DNA from: Brienomyrus brachyistius
Lineage: Eukaryota > Chordata > Actinopteri > Osteoglossiformes > Mormyridae
Assembly: GCF_023856365.1 (NCBI RefSeq)
Contig: NC_064555.1
Coordinates: forward strand, 17,742,254 to 17,806,253
Direction: 5' to 3'
DNA length: 64,000 nt
Shown: one piece after another, positions 25,701 through 38,029 of the stretch
Position numbering within the stretch: position 1 is the stretch's first letter
Layout of the letters: each line of letters opens with the position of its first letter
Notes under the pieces: generated by a model
The model's input: the letters and a program-made list of their open reading frames with translations, nothing else
The model's database searches: none
Told to the model about the DNA's origin: nothing
Position numbers and translations under genes: made by a program

Positions 25701-26520
25701 AATGTTTCTGCGCACTTCCGTGTACCGAAACGGTCTGATTACTATCTGACGGCCGAGAGCGTGTATGCTGCATGCCGTCATGAGTAATCACATTAAGAGG
25801 GGAGTCCCTGCAAACAGAGCTCTTATTAAACACCGTGGTCTGGGGTCCTAGTTCATTTCTGGTCAATCTGAGGCTCAGACATCATGAAAATCCACATGAT
25901 CTCCCCATTACTCTGCTGTACAGGGACCTAGGGTCAGTCACCCAACCCTATCAGCCACAAAGGCAGCCAGGGCATCACTAGAAGGTCATGGGTTCAAATC
26001 CCCAGCATGGCCCCGTAGGCTGAAGACAGGGTCACTAATAACCAGCAGCCTGCCTCCCTGATGAGATGCTCGTTACCGTTGCTCTGTGCTGTCGGTACTG
26101 CTAATCTGCTTCATTTCTGTGATCCGAACTGAGCCGGTGTCCCATAAGCCAGTGGACCGGTGCCGGTCCGTGAGAGGGTTCCTACTGGTCCATGGAGCCT
26201 CGCTTATGAATCAAAATTCAGTCAGATCAGATCAGGTATAACAATAATAATAATAATAACAATAATGATAATAATAATACTATCTATCTATAGTTATAAT
26301 ATCTATCTATGCAGATACGCATCTGTGGGGGCCAGGGGCAGTCGTTTATGCAGGGCCCTGCAGTCCCAAAGCCTGACATGACTGGTCCCCAGGATTAATA
26401 TTTTTGAGAAACCACCACTGCGGTCAGCCCCGTTTCCAGGCCCAGAACCATCTACCACATATTTACACCGAATTACACTGACAAACACATCACAACCCAA
26501 AAGAGCTACTCGCTCATCAG

Positions 26521-26581
<61 letters not shown>

Positions 26582-29500
26582 ACAGGACTAAAAGATTAAT
26601 GCCTTTAATGCAATGTTCTCCGATCCGCTCCTCAGAGACCCACAGACAGTCCATGTTTTTGCTCCTACCGGGAGGCGTGAGGGAGCAAAACCTGCTCCCC
26701 AAGGAATGGACTGGGGAAAACAACTTTAACGGCATTATGGAGGAAAGCAGGGAGACAGAGAGAAGTTGGAGGAGGCTGGGCAAGGACAGGGGGTGCACAG
26801 GAGGAGAGGGCGGCCGAGAGAAAAGTGGGGGAGCGCAGCGATCAGGCTGGGAATAAACAGACTCGGCCAGTAACGCTACTGAGGAGCAGCTATTTTCAGG
26901 AGGGAGGAAAATCTAATCAGGTCAGTGAAATTCAATCTTCCATCCTCACAAAGGTCTGAGGCGCGCGGCTGATTAGAGGCAGTGAGAGGTGGTTCCTGTC
27001 GGCTTAATGCAATCAGCGGCAGGAAAGGGGGGCTCACACAGCCCAGAAACCCCCACCGGGGGTGGGGGGGGGGGGGCAAGATGAGAAAGCACAGCGGGGT
27101 GTGGCCAGGACCCGGCTGATTAAGGAGACACATGACGGAGTGATGGGTCACATTTCATTAAAGGACAGCAGTGGGCTCTAATGACGTCCCCGAGCCCAGC
27201 AGAGGCTGGGCATTAGCTGGGTAACTAGGTAAGGGCATGGGCCCAGTGTGGGCAGGGCATAGCATAGGCACAGACAGTGCACAGGCAGGGCACGGGGATG
27301 GCGCAGGCAGGGTACAGGCGTATGGTATGGCGTATGCGGCTATGGCATAGGGTATGGATTAGGGTATGCGGCTATGACACAGGGTATGGCGTAGGGTATG
27401 CGGCTATGACACAGGGTATGGCGTAGGGTATGCGGCTATGACACAGGGTATGGCGTAGGGTATGCGGCTATGACACAGGGTATGGCGTAGGGTATGCGGC
27501 TATGACGTAGGGTATGGCGTAGGGTATGCGGCTATGACGTAGGGTATGGCGTAGGGTATGCGGCTATGACGTAGGGTATGGCGTAGGGTATGCGGCTAAG
27601 GCGTAGGGTATGCGGCTATGACACAGGGTATGGCGTAGGGTATGCGGCTATGACACAGGGTATGGCGGAGGGTATGCAACTATGGCACAGGATATGGCGT
27701 AGGGTATGGGGCAATGGCGTAGGGTATGGGGCAATGGCGTAGGGTATGGGGCAATGGCGTAGGGTATGGGGCTATGGCACAGGGTATGGGGCTATGGCAC
27801 AGGGTATGGGGCTATGGCACAGGGTATGGGGCTATGGCACAGGGTATGGGGCTATGGCACAGGGTATGGGGCTATGGCGTAGGGTATGGTGTAGGGTTTG
27901 TAGTTATGGCACAGGGTATGGCGTATGGTATGCAGCTATGACACAGGGTATGCGGCTAAGGCGTAGGTTATGGTGTAGGGTATGCGGCTATGGCGTAGGT
28001 TATGGTGTAGGGTATGCGGCTATGGCACAGGGTATGCGGCTATGGCGTTGGGTATGGCATACGGTATGAGGCTATGACATAGGGTATGGCGAGGGTATGC
28101 ACCTATGGCACAGGGTATGGTGTTGGGTATGCAGCTATGGCACAGGGTATGGCGCAGGGTATGCACCTATGGCACAGGGTATGGTGTTGGGTATGCAACT
28201 ATGGCACAGGGTATGGCCCAGGGTATGCACCTATGGCACAGGGTATGGTGTTGGGTATGCGGCTATGGCACAGGGTATGGCGAAGGGTATGCGGCTATGG
28301 CACAGGGTATGGTGTAGGGTATGGTGTACGGTATGCGGCTATGGCGTAGGTTATGGTGTAGGGTATGCGGCTATGGCACAGGGTATGCGGCTATGGCGTT
28401 GGGTATGGCATACGGTATGAGGCTATGACATAGGGTATGGCGAGGGTATGCACCTATGGCACAGGGTATGGTGTTGGGTATGCAGCTATGGCACAGGGTA
28501 TGGCGCAGGGTATGCAGCTATGGCACAGGGTATGGCGTAGGGTATGCGGCTAAATATAAACACTCTAAATCTGCTGAAATATAAAGCAACAACACACAAC
28601 AGTGTGTTCATGGAGGCAGCCATGTTTGTCCCGAGATGTGGAGCTCGAATGGGAGATTATCTCTCCCACGTCACGTATGACCAAACACACCATTAGTTCG
28701 CCGGTACCTGCAGGACGGAGATCTGGTGCAAATCTCAACACCTTTCAGACTGACCGCCATCTTCAGGGAAGAGGATATGATGACTTAGGGGGCGGGGGGG
28801 ACATTCCTTCAGAACTTTTCCAGTCATGCAAGCCTTGACCCCCCCCCGCCACACACCCTATTTCCTTCCTTAGGATAAAGGGAGTAAACAGCCACTCGAA
28901 TACGCAGAAACACAGCAACTGCCCCCAAAGCCAGAGATACCTATCAATACACTGCATATACACACTCGGCCACCCTAGACGGCTCCGTGTTTCCCCAGCT
29001 TACAGACACTTAATCTCTCATCCCAAAACATGGAGGATCACACACAGCCCTGACCACGTGCTGCTGTGAGGGGTATCCATCGCGCTCGGGGCCTCACCTG
29101 CATCTACTGGACACCCATCACTTGCTTTTTTACCTTTGTTACCAAACATAATGGTGTAATTTTCCAAAAACGCCCACAGCTTAGATTTCCTGAGACTCCA
29201 ACGGCAGAAAAGGAGACCATTCCCTACAGGAGTAAGAGGGTGGAGGTGGAGTCAACTGTGGGTCATTGGTCTCTGTCTCAGTTGGGGGAGGGGTTAACAC
29301 ATTGTGTTTCAAAGGTGGGGGCAATAAACACCCTGATCTTTCATTACAAAAAAAGGGAAGTGGAAGCTCCCACCTAGCGAATTAAAGTGCAAGAATCACA
29401 CAGTGTAACGAAAAGCCCAAATTACCCCACAAAGCTAAATGGGGCATGACCATCGGCAGCAGCCAATCATGTGGGCTGTGAGAGAGGCTGGCCGGGGTGC

Positions 29501-32500
29501 TGCACCGCCTTAGTGCACAGCAAGCACAAACGTCCACTTCCATTTGCCTGGACTGACTCCACCCTTCAGCCTCAGAGCGCCCTTAAAGGACAGCACTAAT
29601 GATCAAACCCACAGCATTCTGGTTGTGATTTCTGTAACCACGATGATAACGGCGTTTTGAAGTAACTAAGACCCAGCCCCTTCCTGCTGACTGGCTCCCC
29701 CCCAGGCAGTGCCGCTGGAAGGCGTCCTGGGCACAAGTGGCAGGACCCAGCGGCAGCTGCACATCCTCACGTGGGACAAACGTGTGGCACCTCTGAGATC
29801 CATCGAAGACGGTGTTCTCGCTGGGAAGCCGATTTACCGATATACCCGATGTGGCACAAAAATGAAGGTGTGAACACCTAGCAACACGCTGACATTCCCT
29901 GAGACAGGAGGAGCATGAGGAAGAGGAGGAGCATGAGGAGTAAGAGAAACATGAGGAGCTTGAGGAAGAGGAGGAGCTTGAGGAAGAAGAGGAGCAGGAG
30001 GAGCATGAGGAGTAAGAGGAACAGGAGGAGCTTGAGGAACAGGAGGAGCATGAGGAGCAGGAGGGTGCTGTTTTTTTTTAGCATCCTGACCCACGGTCTC
30101 CCTGCAGTTCGCACCTCAGTGGGGGGACCTGCTAAATTATTAGTGCCCCCCCAGCCAGCACCACACTGCTACAAAGAAGCCCCCTTCATCTCCCAGCTTG
30201 CCATCACTCCAGAAAGGGCGGCATTATTAATAAATCTGCTGCTTTTATGGGGTCTTCTACTCTCTTGTCCCCTGAAGAGCAAAAACAACCTCCCCAGCAC
30301 AAAGACACAGACACACTGATATATACTCTCAGACCCTCCCCCTCCCTCCTCCAGCAGTCCGCCCTCTAAGTACACCTTCATTTGAGCCTCATTCCCCCCT
30401 TCAGCATGCCACCTTGCCCTTTGGCACCCAGCCAGCAGGAAGCTGCCTTTGCACTGTTGTTTTGTTGGGGGCGGGGCTGGCAGATGGCGGGGGGGCAGTG
30501 AGGGATGTTTCAGCCACACCACAGACTGACACCTCCTCGTTAACCTAATTATGTGCCTGGTCACCGTGGGCAGGCATCAGGCAGGGTTAGGCTGGGTGGC
30601 TAGGAAAGTGGCAGCGGTCATGTGACTATAAACAAGCAGGAGTGGGAGGGGGGGGGGGGCGCAGATAATGGTGGGAGGGTTGAGGGGGGTGTCTGAGATC
30701 AGGACAGGAGCCCAGGAACAGGAGGCAAAGAAGAAGAGAGAAGCTAACAATAAGCAGGGAAAGCGAGGGAGGTGGGGGCCAAATAGTGTCCTAAGTCACA
30801 CAGACAGGCAGAGACACACGGAGACAGACAGGCAGAGAGACACATAGAGAGACACACAGACACACTCACACAGATACGTGCCGGTGTTGGGCCCTGGCAC
30901 AGTCCTCACAGAGCAGCCCCAGCCGAGGATGCCAAAGGCTGCAATGGTTTTGATGCCCCACCCATAGCTGCCCTCTAATTAAGCTCCTGGATTTAGCCTT
31001 GACATCCCGCTGACGGTGTGCCATGCTGGAACGCCACCCGCTCCCCCCAGAGATACAGCTCCCCCCAATCCTGCACCGGCTCTGCCCCGCTTTACACGAA
31101 CAGGCAGGCTGAATACCCGCCTGTGAAGCCGGAGCCAGCCTCCACTGTGGACCGAAGCGCAACTGCCCAATATGTGCTTAGATGCCAACAAGGAACTCGT
31201 CCACCCCGCCCCCTAAAGGCCAAGCTGATAATATTCGGCCATTTGAGGATGGCCACTCAGCCGGTTCTTTAAGGTTATAGGAGGTGCCGCCCTGCAGGGA
31301 GCCACAGGGCCTGAATGCATATTACTGCGCATGACTATACATGTGGCAGCCAGCAGCAGCATAACAACAACCGCCACTGTAATCGGAGCCCAGCGGCCCG
31401 GCGGATAGGCAGCCCTGCCACTCGACTGGCCTCCGAGCTGCAAAGCCAGGGAAAACGGCCAATGACAGATTAATCAAACTGCGAAGGAGGGAGGCGACAG
31501 GAGGGGTAGCAGAGCCCAGGGCCCTCGAGGACCAAGAACCTTCACTTTACTCTCACTTCTGCCTGTGTAGCTTCTCCATTCCGTTCTCTTTTGAAACTGG
31601 TGGAAACGCGGGCAGGTTCTCAAAAGGCACCAAGTGAGAACCAGCCCAGCACCGGAGCAGCTCCCTGTTGGTGGAAAAGAGGGTCTCTCTCATTCCCCCT
31701 CTCGCCCCCCCCCCCCCCCCCTTCCAACCACCTGCTCCTGCTCAGCACACAAACCCAGACGGATGGTGGAAACATCATTTCAGCACCAGTGGAAACCCAA
31801 GGCAGGTCATGACCGGAGAGCTTTCTTCCAGTCGAGCTGTTACCCATGGCTACTCCTCCTCTGCGGCAGACTGGCGCCTCGGCGGGCAGGCAGATCGATG
31901 CGTGGAGGAAGCCGGCAAGGTGCATTAACGCATCACGCCCGGCACTCTGTGGGGTCAGGGTTCCCAAGGGTCGGCATGCAAGGAGGATTGTCGCGATAAG
32001 GCCGCGAAGGCAAGAGGAGTTCACTCTCACTCACTCTCACTCTCCCTGTCTCACCCACAGGTCATCGCCCAGCCCACTAACAGGTACCTGAGCACACGTC
32101 CAAATTCTGAGGGGCAGCCCCCCCGCCCTCAGCAGCATCTTAATTAACCAGTTTCCACTGCTGTGGTGACAGCAGTACAGAGCGGGGGGAGGAAACCCGA
32201 TAGAGACTGTCATAGCACCTGCCCCTGCAGGTTTCCATGGCGACAGCCGCGCGGAGCAGGTAGCGGACCCGTCTCCTGGGACTCTGCTCGGGTGGCCCTG
32301 TCACTTTCATCCCTCCTGGCTCCTGCACTCTCTCTGCTACCACCCCCCCCCCCCCGCCAAACCCCGGCAAATGTCATCTACGGCGACAGGTCGCGGTCAC
32401 CTGACAAATCACCCCTCTCCGTTTCCCCAAAAAAGGAAAAGCAAGTCAAGCACCTGGCAGCACAAGTCCGGTTGATGCGCTTCCACACACCTGGCCGCTG

Positions 32501-35162
32501 CACTATTCCCCCCCCCCCCCCCCGAGCAATGATCGCAAACCCCACCTCCTCCATCTCATGCCCCGCTCCTCCCCAGTGGCTCCCAGGGATGGGTACTGGG
32601 ATGGTCACAAGGTGACAGCTCATGAGCGTTATGGGCCGGCACAGACGTCAGCATGGAACGCGCCGGAGCTGACGGCAGCGCCAACGCATGGAGGTGTTTT
32701 CCGAGACAGCGAGGGACAGCGCTTCACACGTCTCCGCACCACACATTCCTCACTCTCTCCCTGCCCCCCCCTCCTCATTCTCCCTCTATAGCACCCTTCA
32801 TGCCCAGATTCACAGCACAAAACAGTGATTCATGGTAAGTTCCTGCCAATGGTGGTCGCACACTCTAGCGTGATGTCGGCACTGAGCCTCCTGCACATAT
32901 ATTTATATGCACACAGGCTCTCGCACGCCAACGCACACGCACGCCCTGCCGGCTTCACGCACCCGGCTTCTTACATACACAGTGTCTGTGTCTCTCCCAC
33001 TTGTGAAAATGTTCTTTTCATCTCTCCAGGAAGTTGCCCCCCTCCACACCCCCAGTACAGTGTGGTGTGGCTGAAACATCCCTCACTGTCCCCCCAGAGG
33101 CATTAGGAGGACAGGCTGGGAGGGGTCTGCCCACACACGCAACCGCACACGCAACCGCACACGCAACCGCACACGCAACCGCACACGCAACCGCGCGAAA
33201 AAGCTGGGGGATGGGGGAGGCGTTCCCACCAGAAGCTCCACCTTGATGGAAAATGGCTGAAGCTGCAGCCTTGTGCTTCATTCCTCAAGTGAGACTACAC
33301 CGCTGAGCCCAGGCTCAGAGCCACCTCCCCCAGCATGACACTGCCCCCGGAGAACAGAGCGATGCGCTCCGCCTCAGTCCCATCGATCGTCGACCACCTC
33401 ACACCCCAGAGTGTGCTGGTATGCGCATATCCAAATGAGAGAAGATAGCAGCTAGACTGGGAACCAGTTAGAACAAAGAGCTAAACTGGAAACTGTGGTC
33501 CTGCTACTGGATTAGCTAGGACTTCAAACAGTGGAAAATGGAACTGCAATGGGAACAGGGAGGAGGAGCAAGTAGCCTGCTTCCCCGTCTGGCTTCCTTT
33601 AGAAGGATTTATATTGAGGTCATTACATATGGACCGCTATGTGTGTGTGTAACGTTTCCAAAAATAATTCAACCACACATATATACACACAAAATCCAGG
33701 AAAATGTGCACGTCTTGCAAACCAGCATTAAACAGCCACCGACATTAAGTTGAATGACAAAATTCATGGAGCAGCATGCAAGGGGCGCACAGGTAAAGCA
33801 CAGTCAGCACAGAGACGCAGGCGGCCGTACACGTCACCGGTCTGCTCACGATAGTTACTGACGGGAGGCTGCCGTAACGTGATAGCCGGTCACAAAAATA
33901 CCTCCCAATACAATATAAAGGAACAAAAACACATCGATATATTTTATGCCATTAAGCAAGCAGTCATTAACATAATCAGGTTGCATACCGTACTACCCCG
34001 TCAGAGGACGGCTATGAAATGTCTGTCTCATCTGCCTTTTTTTACCTAAACGTCTCAGTCACTCCCCCCTTATTCACTTGATCACTCAGGTTGTAGAGAA
34101 GCTCGTTTCTAGACAGTTTTACCTGCTGCGATTTGCAATGACATCACCTCTTTCTCCCTCCCTCCCGCACCCACCCTCCCCTTCCCCCTCTCTCCCACCG
34201 TCCCTCCCTTCCCACCTTCCTGGCTCGCCAGCCGTCTCCCAGCCCCCAGAAACATAGCGACACACAGCAAAGTGACACCTTGGCTCCGGCCCTGACCCCA
34301 GCCGAGGCTTTGTGGGGGACCGGAGAGACTCACGGCCTCGCAGCTGACAAACGTGCATGTGCACCCATACAACAATAATCAAATAATGATGGATGGCCGG
34401 GTCTTCAGTTAGAGCCCGAACAGCAAGAGGGAAACCCTGACCCCCGGAAGCGCACAAAGCCTTGTAATTAGGCCTTAATTGGAGTCGACGCGCTAATTGC
34501 GTTTCTTACAAGCATTATCACAACATTTCGACTCCCCTCTGCGGGTTTCCCAACGCGACGACAAATACTGGCTATTTACCGCGGAGCCCAGACCCCGACA
34601 AAGATCCTGTGTGTTTTATTACAAACGTATATGAAAAGAGGGCAGTGTGGTTAGCGGAGCGTACAGGCTGATGCAGAAGGATGGGGGGTAACTCTTGTGC
34701 TATCCGACCGCAGCCTGAGGTGAATAAAGCCGAGGCCCGGAATCATGCAAATAGACAGAGAACGTGGAGCGAGCAATAAAAAAAAATACGACGATGCGAA
34801 TTGGTGCTTTTAGGGTAAAATATAATCGCCGAAGATGTTTCAGTGTGTGGGGGGAAGCCTTCTTGGAAGAGTTAGGCTAGCAGTGAAATATGGGTCGGTT
34901 CAGTACTAGCCGACCCCCCCCAACAGCAGCTCCTGTACCCTCCACACGATCGGTGTCCCTAACGCACACACACCGGCCATGCTGCACCTTGTCATATCTA
35001 TCACCCAAAATCCGCGATCGGACGGATTTCTCTGCTGCGTCGCCTTTATCTAGACAGCGACAACAGGACACAATAAGCGGCGGAGCGGCTCCCGCTTACC
35101 AACGCGAGGTCTCCCAGCGGCAGGAGGAGCGACGCCAGCGCCATCCAGCAGGGCAGCTTCAT
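13791..35162 (-). CDS. sdc3: Syndecan-3 heparan-sulfate proteoglycan core protein
   Basis: Single-pass cell-surface proteoglycan that binds growth factors and matrix through heparan sulfate. Coding exons in transcript order: 35100-35162, 19226-19337, 16992-17761, 16508-16739 and 13791-13957; all phases agree, total 447 residues (human about 442). Exon 1 encodes a signal peptide starting [16 protein letters not shown]. Exon 2 has the N-terminal glycosaminoglycan sites: DLEGSGNDE (Ser40) and FSGSGSGF (Ser53, 55, 57). Exon 3 is the Thr/Pro-rich mucin-like ectodomain but also carries an unusual 80-residue Glu/Arg octad repeat. Exon 4 ends with [20 protein letters not shown], a syndecan-3 signature. 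Exon 5 gives the transmembrane helix [20 protein letters not shown] (393-412) with the GxxxG-type dimer motif. The tail has C1 [10 protein letters not shown] and C2 EEFYA, which binds PDZ proteins. Identification is near certain. Confidence 0.96.
14351..16116. repeat. 43-bp minisatellite, about 41 copies, SDC3 last intron
   Basis: Tandem array of a 43-bp unit with the core GGAGCGCTACAATGCTAATG. Copies marked by the variant GCTATTAGCCC lie at 14397, 14569, 14827, 15042, 15300, 15472 and 15859. All the spacings between these (172, 258, 215, 258, 172, 387) are exact multiples of 43, so the register has no indels. Recurring order of variant copies indicates higher-order duplication. It fills 1.77 kb of the 2.55 kb intron between SDC3 exons 4 and 5. 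The rest of the intron shows no other feature. Confidence 0.95.
17355..17610 (-). repeat. 24-bp coding repeat in SDC3 exon 3 (Glu/Arg octads)
   Basis: On the plus strand this is a CTCTCTC-rich tandem tract. In the SDC3 frame it encodes octads of the type ERERQREL, with Met or Leu or Ile at residues 136, 144, 152, 160, 168 and 176. The whole charged block covers residues about 111-192. The frame is unbroken and lies inside the exon, so it is translated. Confidence 0.9.
17762..19225. other. SDC3 intron 2
   Basis: Intron between the exons at 19226-19337 and 16992-17761. It holds an (AAT)n-like tract near 18807-18842 and short CCACACCCAC-type repeats near 18620-18680. No gene is visible. Confidence 0.7.
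20100..20385. repeat. Dispersed repeat fragment
   Basis: The segment ends in ATCACATTGTGGGGACATTT (20359-20378). The same 20 bases recur at 24498-24517 in the same intron, showing a repeated family. From general familiarity this resembles a short interspersed fish repeat, but I cannot name the family. Confidence 0.45.
20690..21205. repeat. 31-bp minisatellite, about 17 copies
   Basis: Tandem units of 31 bp with the core GACAGACCCTCCTATAGGCC, starting for example at 20701 and 20732. Variants alternate between GCCAGG and GCTAAGG. The array lies in SDC3 intron 1. Confidence 0.92.
24498..24517. repeat. Second copy of dispersed repeat motif
   Basis: Exact 20-base match to 20359-20378 (ATCACATTGTGGGGACATTT). 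Similarity falls off on both sides, so it is a fragment. Confidence 0.5.
25960..26040 (+). repeat. Possible tRNA-derived SINE fragment
   Basis: Contains GGGTTCAAATCCCC, a good match to the RNA polymerase III B box, preceded by plausible tRNA-like sequence. No cloverleaf is apparent and no poly(A) tail or target duplication was found. Low confidence. Confidence 0.25.
26522..26579. repeat. (CA)n microsatellite
   Basis: A 58-bp CA tract in SDC3 intron 1; an (ATA)n-like tract lies nearby at about 26241-26280. Confidence 0.95.
27300..28552. repeat. Compound minisatellite built on GGGTATGGCGTA-type units
   Basis: About 1.25 kb of tandem units. From 27360 the period is 32 bp (for example 27381 and 27413). 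Near 27765-27870 it becomes a 20-bp period (AGGGTATGGGGCTATGGCAC). It then becomes longer mixed units that include a duplicated block (compare 27970-28150 with 28340-28490). The array yields plus-strand open frames rich in Gly, Tyr, Ala and Met. These follow from a period that lacks stops and have no gene support. Confidence 0.93.
29905..30065. repeat. Purine-rich tandem repeat
   Basis: Irregular units of the type GAGGAGCATGAGGAG, GAGGAGCTTGAGGAA and AAGAGGAACAGGAG in SDC3 intron 1. One strand is almost entirely purine. Confidence 0.85.
33132..33197. repeat. 12-bp tandem repeat
   Basis: Five to six copies of ACGCAACCGCAC in SDC3 intron 1. Confidence 0.9.
34455..34760. promoter_or_regulatory. 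Candidate enhancer-like block near the SDC3 promoter
   Basis: AT-rich single-copy stretch with homeodomain cores (TAATTAGG and TTAATTGG at about 34465-34482, CTAATTGCG at about 34492) and a perfect octamer ATGCAAAT at about 34745, all within 300 bp, 0.4-0.7 kb inside intron 1. Motif clustering is seen directly; the regulatory role is inference. Confidence 0.3.
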
Positions 35163-35750
35163 GGTGCTCCGAGCTCGAGCAGCAGTGCGGGGGTTGCGCC
35201 TTCGCCTCGATCCGCGCTCCCGTGCGATGTAACGCGCTTTCCCCTCCTCTTATTCAATCTCCAACTTCAGTCCGAGCGCTTCGCTGTAACATGCATCCGT
35301 TTTGATAAGCGATCTCGGATTTTAATCCCTCTACAGCTGCCTCGCCCCGGCCTCTGTACTCCGAAAAGCAGCTGAATAAAGGAATCCGCGTCCTCTTCTT
35401 GCTCCTATTATTTTCTTCGGACTTCTCCGCGTGTTCTGAACTAGATAGATTTACTACGGGCTTGGGAGACCCTACACCTCATCCGCTCCCTGCTTTCAGC
35501 TCACTCTCTCTCACGCCCTCCCTTTCTGCTCACCCCTTCCTCCCTCTCCGCGATCACCCCCTCCTCCTCCTCTCTATCCGCCTAAACGCGACTACAAGCC
35601 TTGTGCAGGAAATGCCTCAAGCGGCTCAATAGTACGGCTGGGGATAGACGATGAGCCGGAGTGTTTCCGCGGGCGGACGAGGATGCCCCCTGCAGCTCAG
35701 ACTCGCATCCAGGCGCTGGTCACTCCCCACCTTCCGTGCTCGGTGTCTGG
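35163..35750 (-). promoter_or_regulatory. SDC3 promoter and 5'UTR region
   Basis: Sequence just upstream of the SDC3 start codon on the minus strand. It is GC-rich with frequent CpG close to the start codon and a long CT/GA-biased stretch at about 35495-35580. No TATA box is evident, consistent with a CpG-type promoter. The transcription start is not determinable from sequence alone. Confidence 0.5.
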
Positions 35751-38000
35751 AGGACGAGCGAGGGAAACGCAAGTCCGTGTGGTGTTTCATTAGACGACGC
35801 TAAAATATGTCAGATCGATCGTACGGATATTTTGAGGAATTGCTAAGGAAGATATTATTGAGCCCGTCAAACAGCAGCTTCTGCTGAGTTCGATACTGCC
35901 AGACGCCCATCACCTCATGGCCGGAAGCGGAAAAGCGCTGTCCAAGAAAATCACCCCCGCTAGATACCGATGGCCCACGCATGGGCTTGACAGGATCTGA
36001 ATCATATCAAATTAATAATATAGGTCATTATTTAAAGACCTGCTTTGTTAAATTGTATGCAAGTTCCAAACAGCTGGTCATCTATACATACGAAGTAGGC
36101 CCACATCAACAATATTAGCTTATCTTGATGAATAAATTTGTGCAGCTTAATTTTTAAAGAGTCATTTTTTAATTTAAGTATACATCTTTAAATAATAAAA
36201 AATGAAAACTTCATTACCATGCACTACTTGGTTTTTTTTTACCTCTTAATGGTGTGAATGGCCAGGGAAGCACAAAGCTATCACCTATAATGGTGTTTAT
36301 TGTCTGTGGTTGAATTCCTTTGCACACCATTTAATGTGATTCAAGTATCTACTTGACAGATATGTTGGACGGGTCGGATTTCTCCTAGAACTTAAATTGG
36401 GAACATATTTTAGTAGCAGATCCATAGCCATGGCCGTTGTGTCATTTACTGCCTGATGGGATATTTCAGTTAACTGTTTTTCCTGAGATAATGATTGAAT
36501 CCCACATAAATATGAGTTTAGCTCCTCACACAAAGGTACAACTGTAGTTCCCTTCCAAGAATTTAAATCTACAGCCCTTAATTGATTCTCTTATGATTCA
36601 TACTGCTCTTGACCATATGTGGGCATGTGTTGTGATTGGTTGATGCTACGTTTTTGCCTTTTTAACGTCTCTTTGCCGTCCAGTTCCCTCCTGTGCATCT
36701 TGATTTAGCTGATTGCTGAAGTAGTGTTAAATTCCAGTCATTTACCTGACGTTTATGGTGGAGGGAAGGGTTACAATTTTGCATGTGTCTCCTAGGGATT
36801 TGAACCCAGGTAATGCTCTCCTTGATAAGGTACAGAAATCTGCTATTTGCATTGATGTTTTCCATCTATATATTTTAAGGCCAGTTTCTAACAAACCTTT
36901 ACTACATAGGTTCATTTGGTGGTTCACTCACCTGAATGACTACATGGCCACAGACTGCAAGCTTAACTGTGGCTGAAATGGCTTTTTGTGAATGCATTGT
37001 CAGGAAAACGGGCGCAGCCCTGGTACAGTTTTGTCCCCCAAGGTACAAACAACATTAATGCACCCCAAATGGTACAAATTGGTACCATTCGGGGTGCGTG
37101 GGCCAATTCAGCGTCCTGCTGGTCCATTTCTATACATTAAAAGGTATATTTACCTACAGCTAGTGTACAATTGGCAGACCCTTGAGGGTACAGCCCAGGA
37201 AATAAGTAATTGTACCCTCAAAGGTACAAATTGGTACTTTTTTGGGATCGCTCTCCTTTGCAGACCTCGCCCTACTACACCGTTTCAGGCGCTTCCCCTT
37301 GAGGTTCGAGGCACGTCGCAGACAAACACAGCAGCGCTCCTATTATCGCCATCCGCATACAATATTACACATATTTTAAATTTAGAAGCACGGGATCCAC
37401 CAGTCTTTCCCATAAAAGCTGTTAACGTAATTAACATTTTTCAAGAACACCTCGTGTTCGCAGGTACTAATTTATCTCGCAACATATTACATGCAAGACC
37501 TAAAACATATTTTATTGGCTTATTTATTGGCTTTTATAAATACAGGTGTACTTCCGTGCCTTTTGGAAATGATAGCGATAAAAACAGCGAGATTAACAAT
37601 AAGTAGTATGCCTTGAATCCCGATTGTAGCTTTACGAAAAATGTCATTTGAATGATTATCATCATTAGTCTTTTCGATAAATATAAATTACACAAATCCA
37701 GCAAATTATTGTTACATGATCCTCCATTTATCTTCCATAAACTCTTATCTTGTACAGGGCTGAGGTCAATGTCAGCACAGAGGCAAGGCAAGGGTACACA
37801 CACATACACGCACGCGCACACACACACACACACACACATACATTATGGGCAACTGAGAGACAACAGTATGTTTTAATCACCATAGCAACCCCCACCCTAT
37901 TCGTGGGTATAGGGTAGTTAACGTATTTTATACCCCGCGAAAAATATTTATTTTTAAAATTAATTAAATTAAGATAAGTAAATATGTGCAAATTATTTAA
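35751..38000. other. SDC3-PUM1 intergenic spacer
   Basis: AT-rich spacer. It contains a repeat-like segment at about 37020-37260 with recurrent GGTACAAATTGGTAC words and a CA tract at 37815-37838. No supported gene. Confidence 0.5.
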
Positions 38001-38029
38001 CCACGATATGTCCTTATTGAACGTGCGTA

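Larger units (their letters stand above)
19338..35099. other. SDC3 intron 1 (15.8 kb)
   Basis: Single large intron between the signal-peptide exon and the exon carrying the first glycosaminoglycan sites. It contains several tandem arrays (listed separately), a CA tract, C and G homopolymers near 31706-31722 and 32505-32523, and dispersed repeat fragments. I found no frame resembling a nested gene. Single-copy sequence near the promoter end (34.4-34.8 kb) is rich in homeodomain-type motifs. Confidence 0.75.

Noticed and set aside
27726..28420. Plus-strand frames rich in Gly, Tyr, Ala and Met
   Set aside because: Direct product of the compound minisatellite; no start context, no homologous family, no exon signals.
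36780..36810. Reverse B-box-like sequence (ATTTGAACCCAGG) suggesting a tRNA or SINE
   Set aside because: No A box at proper spacing and no foldable cloverleaf; a chance match cannot be excluded.
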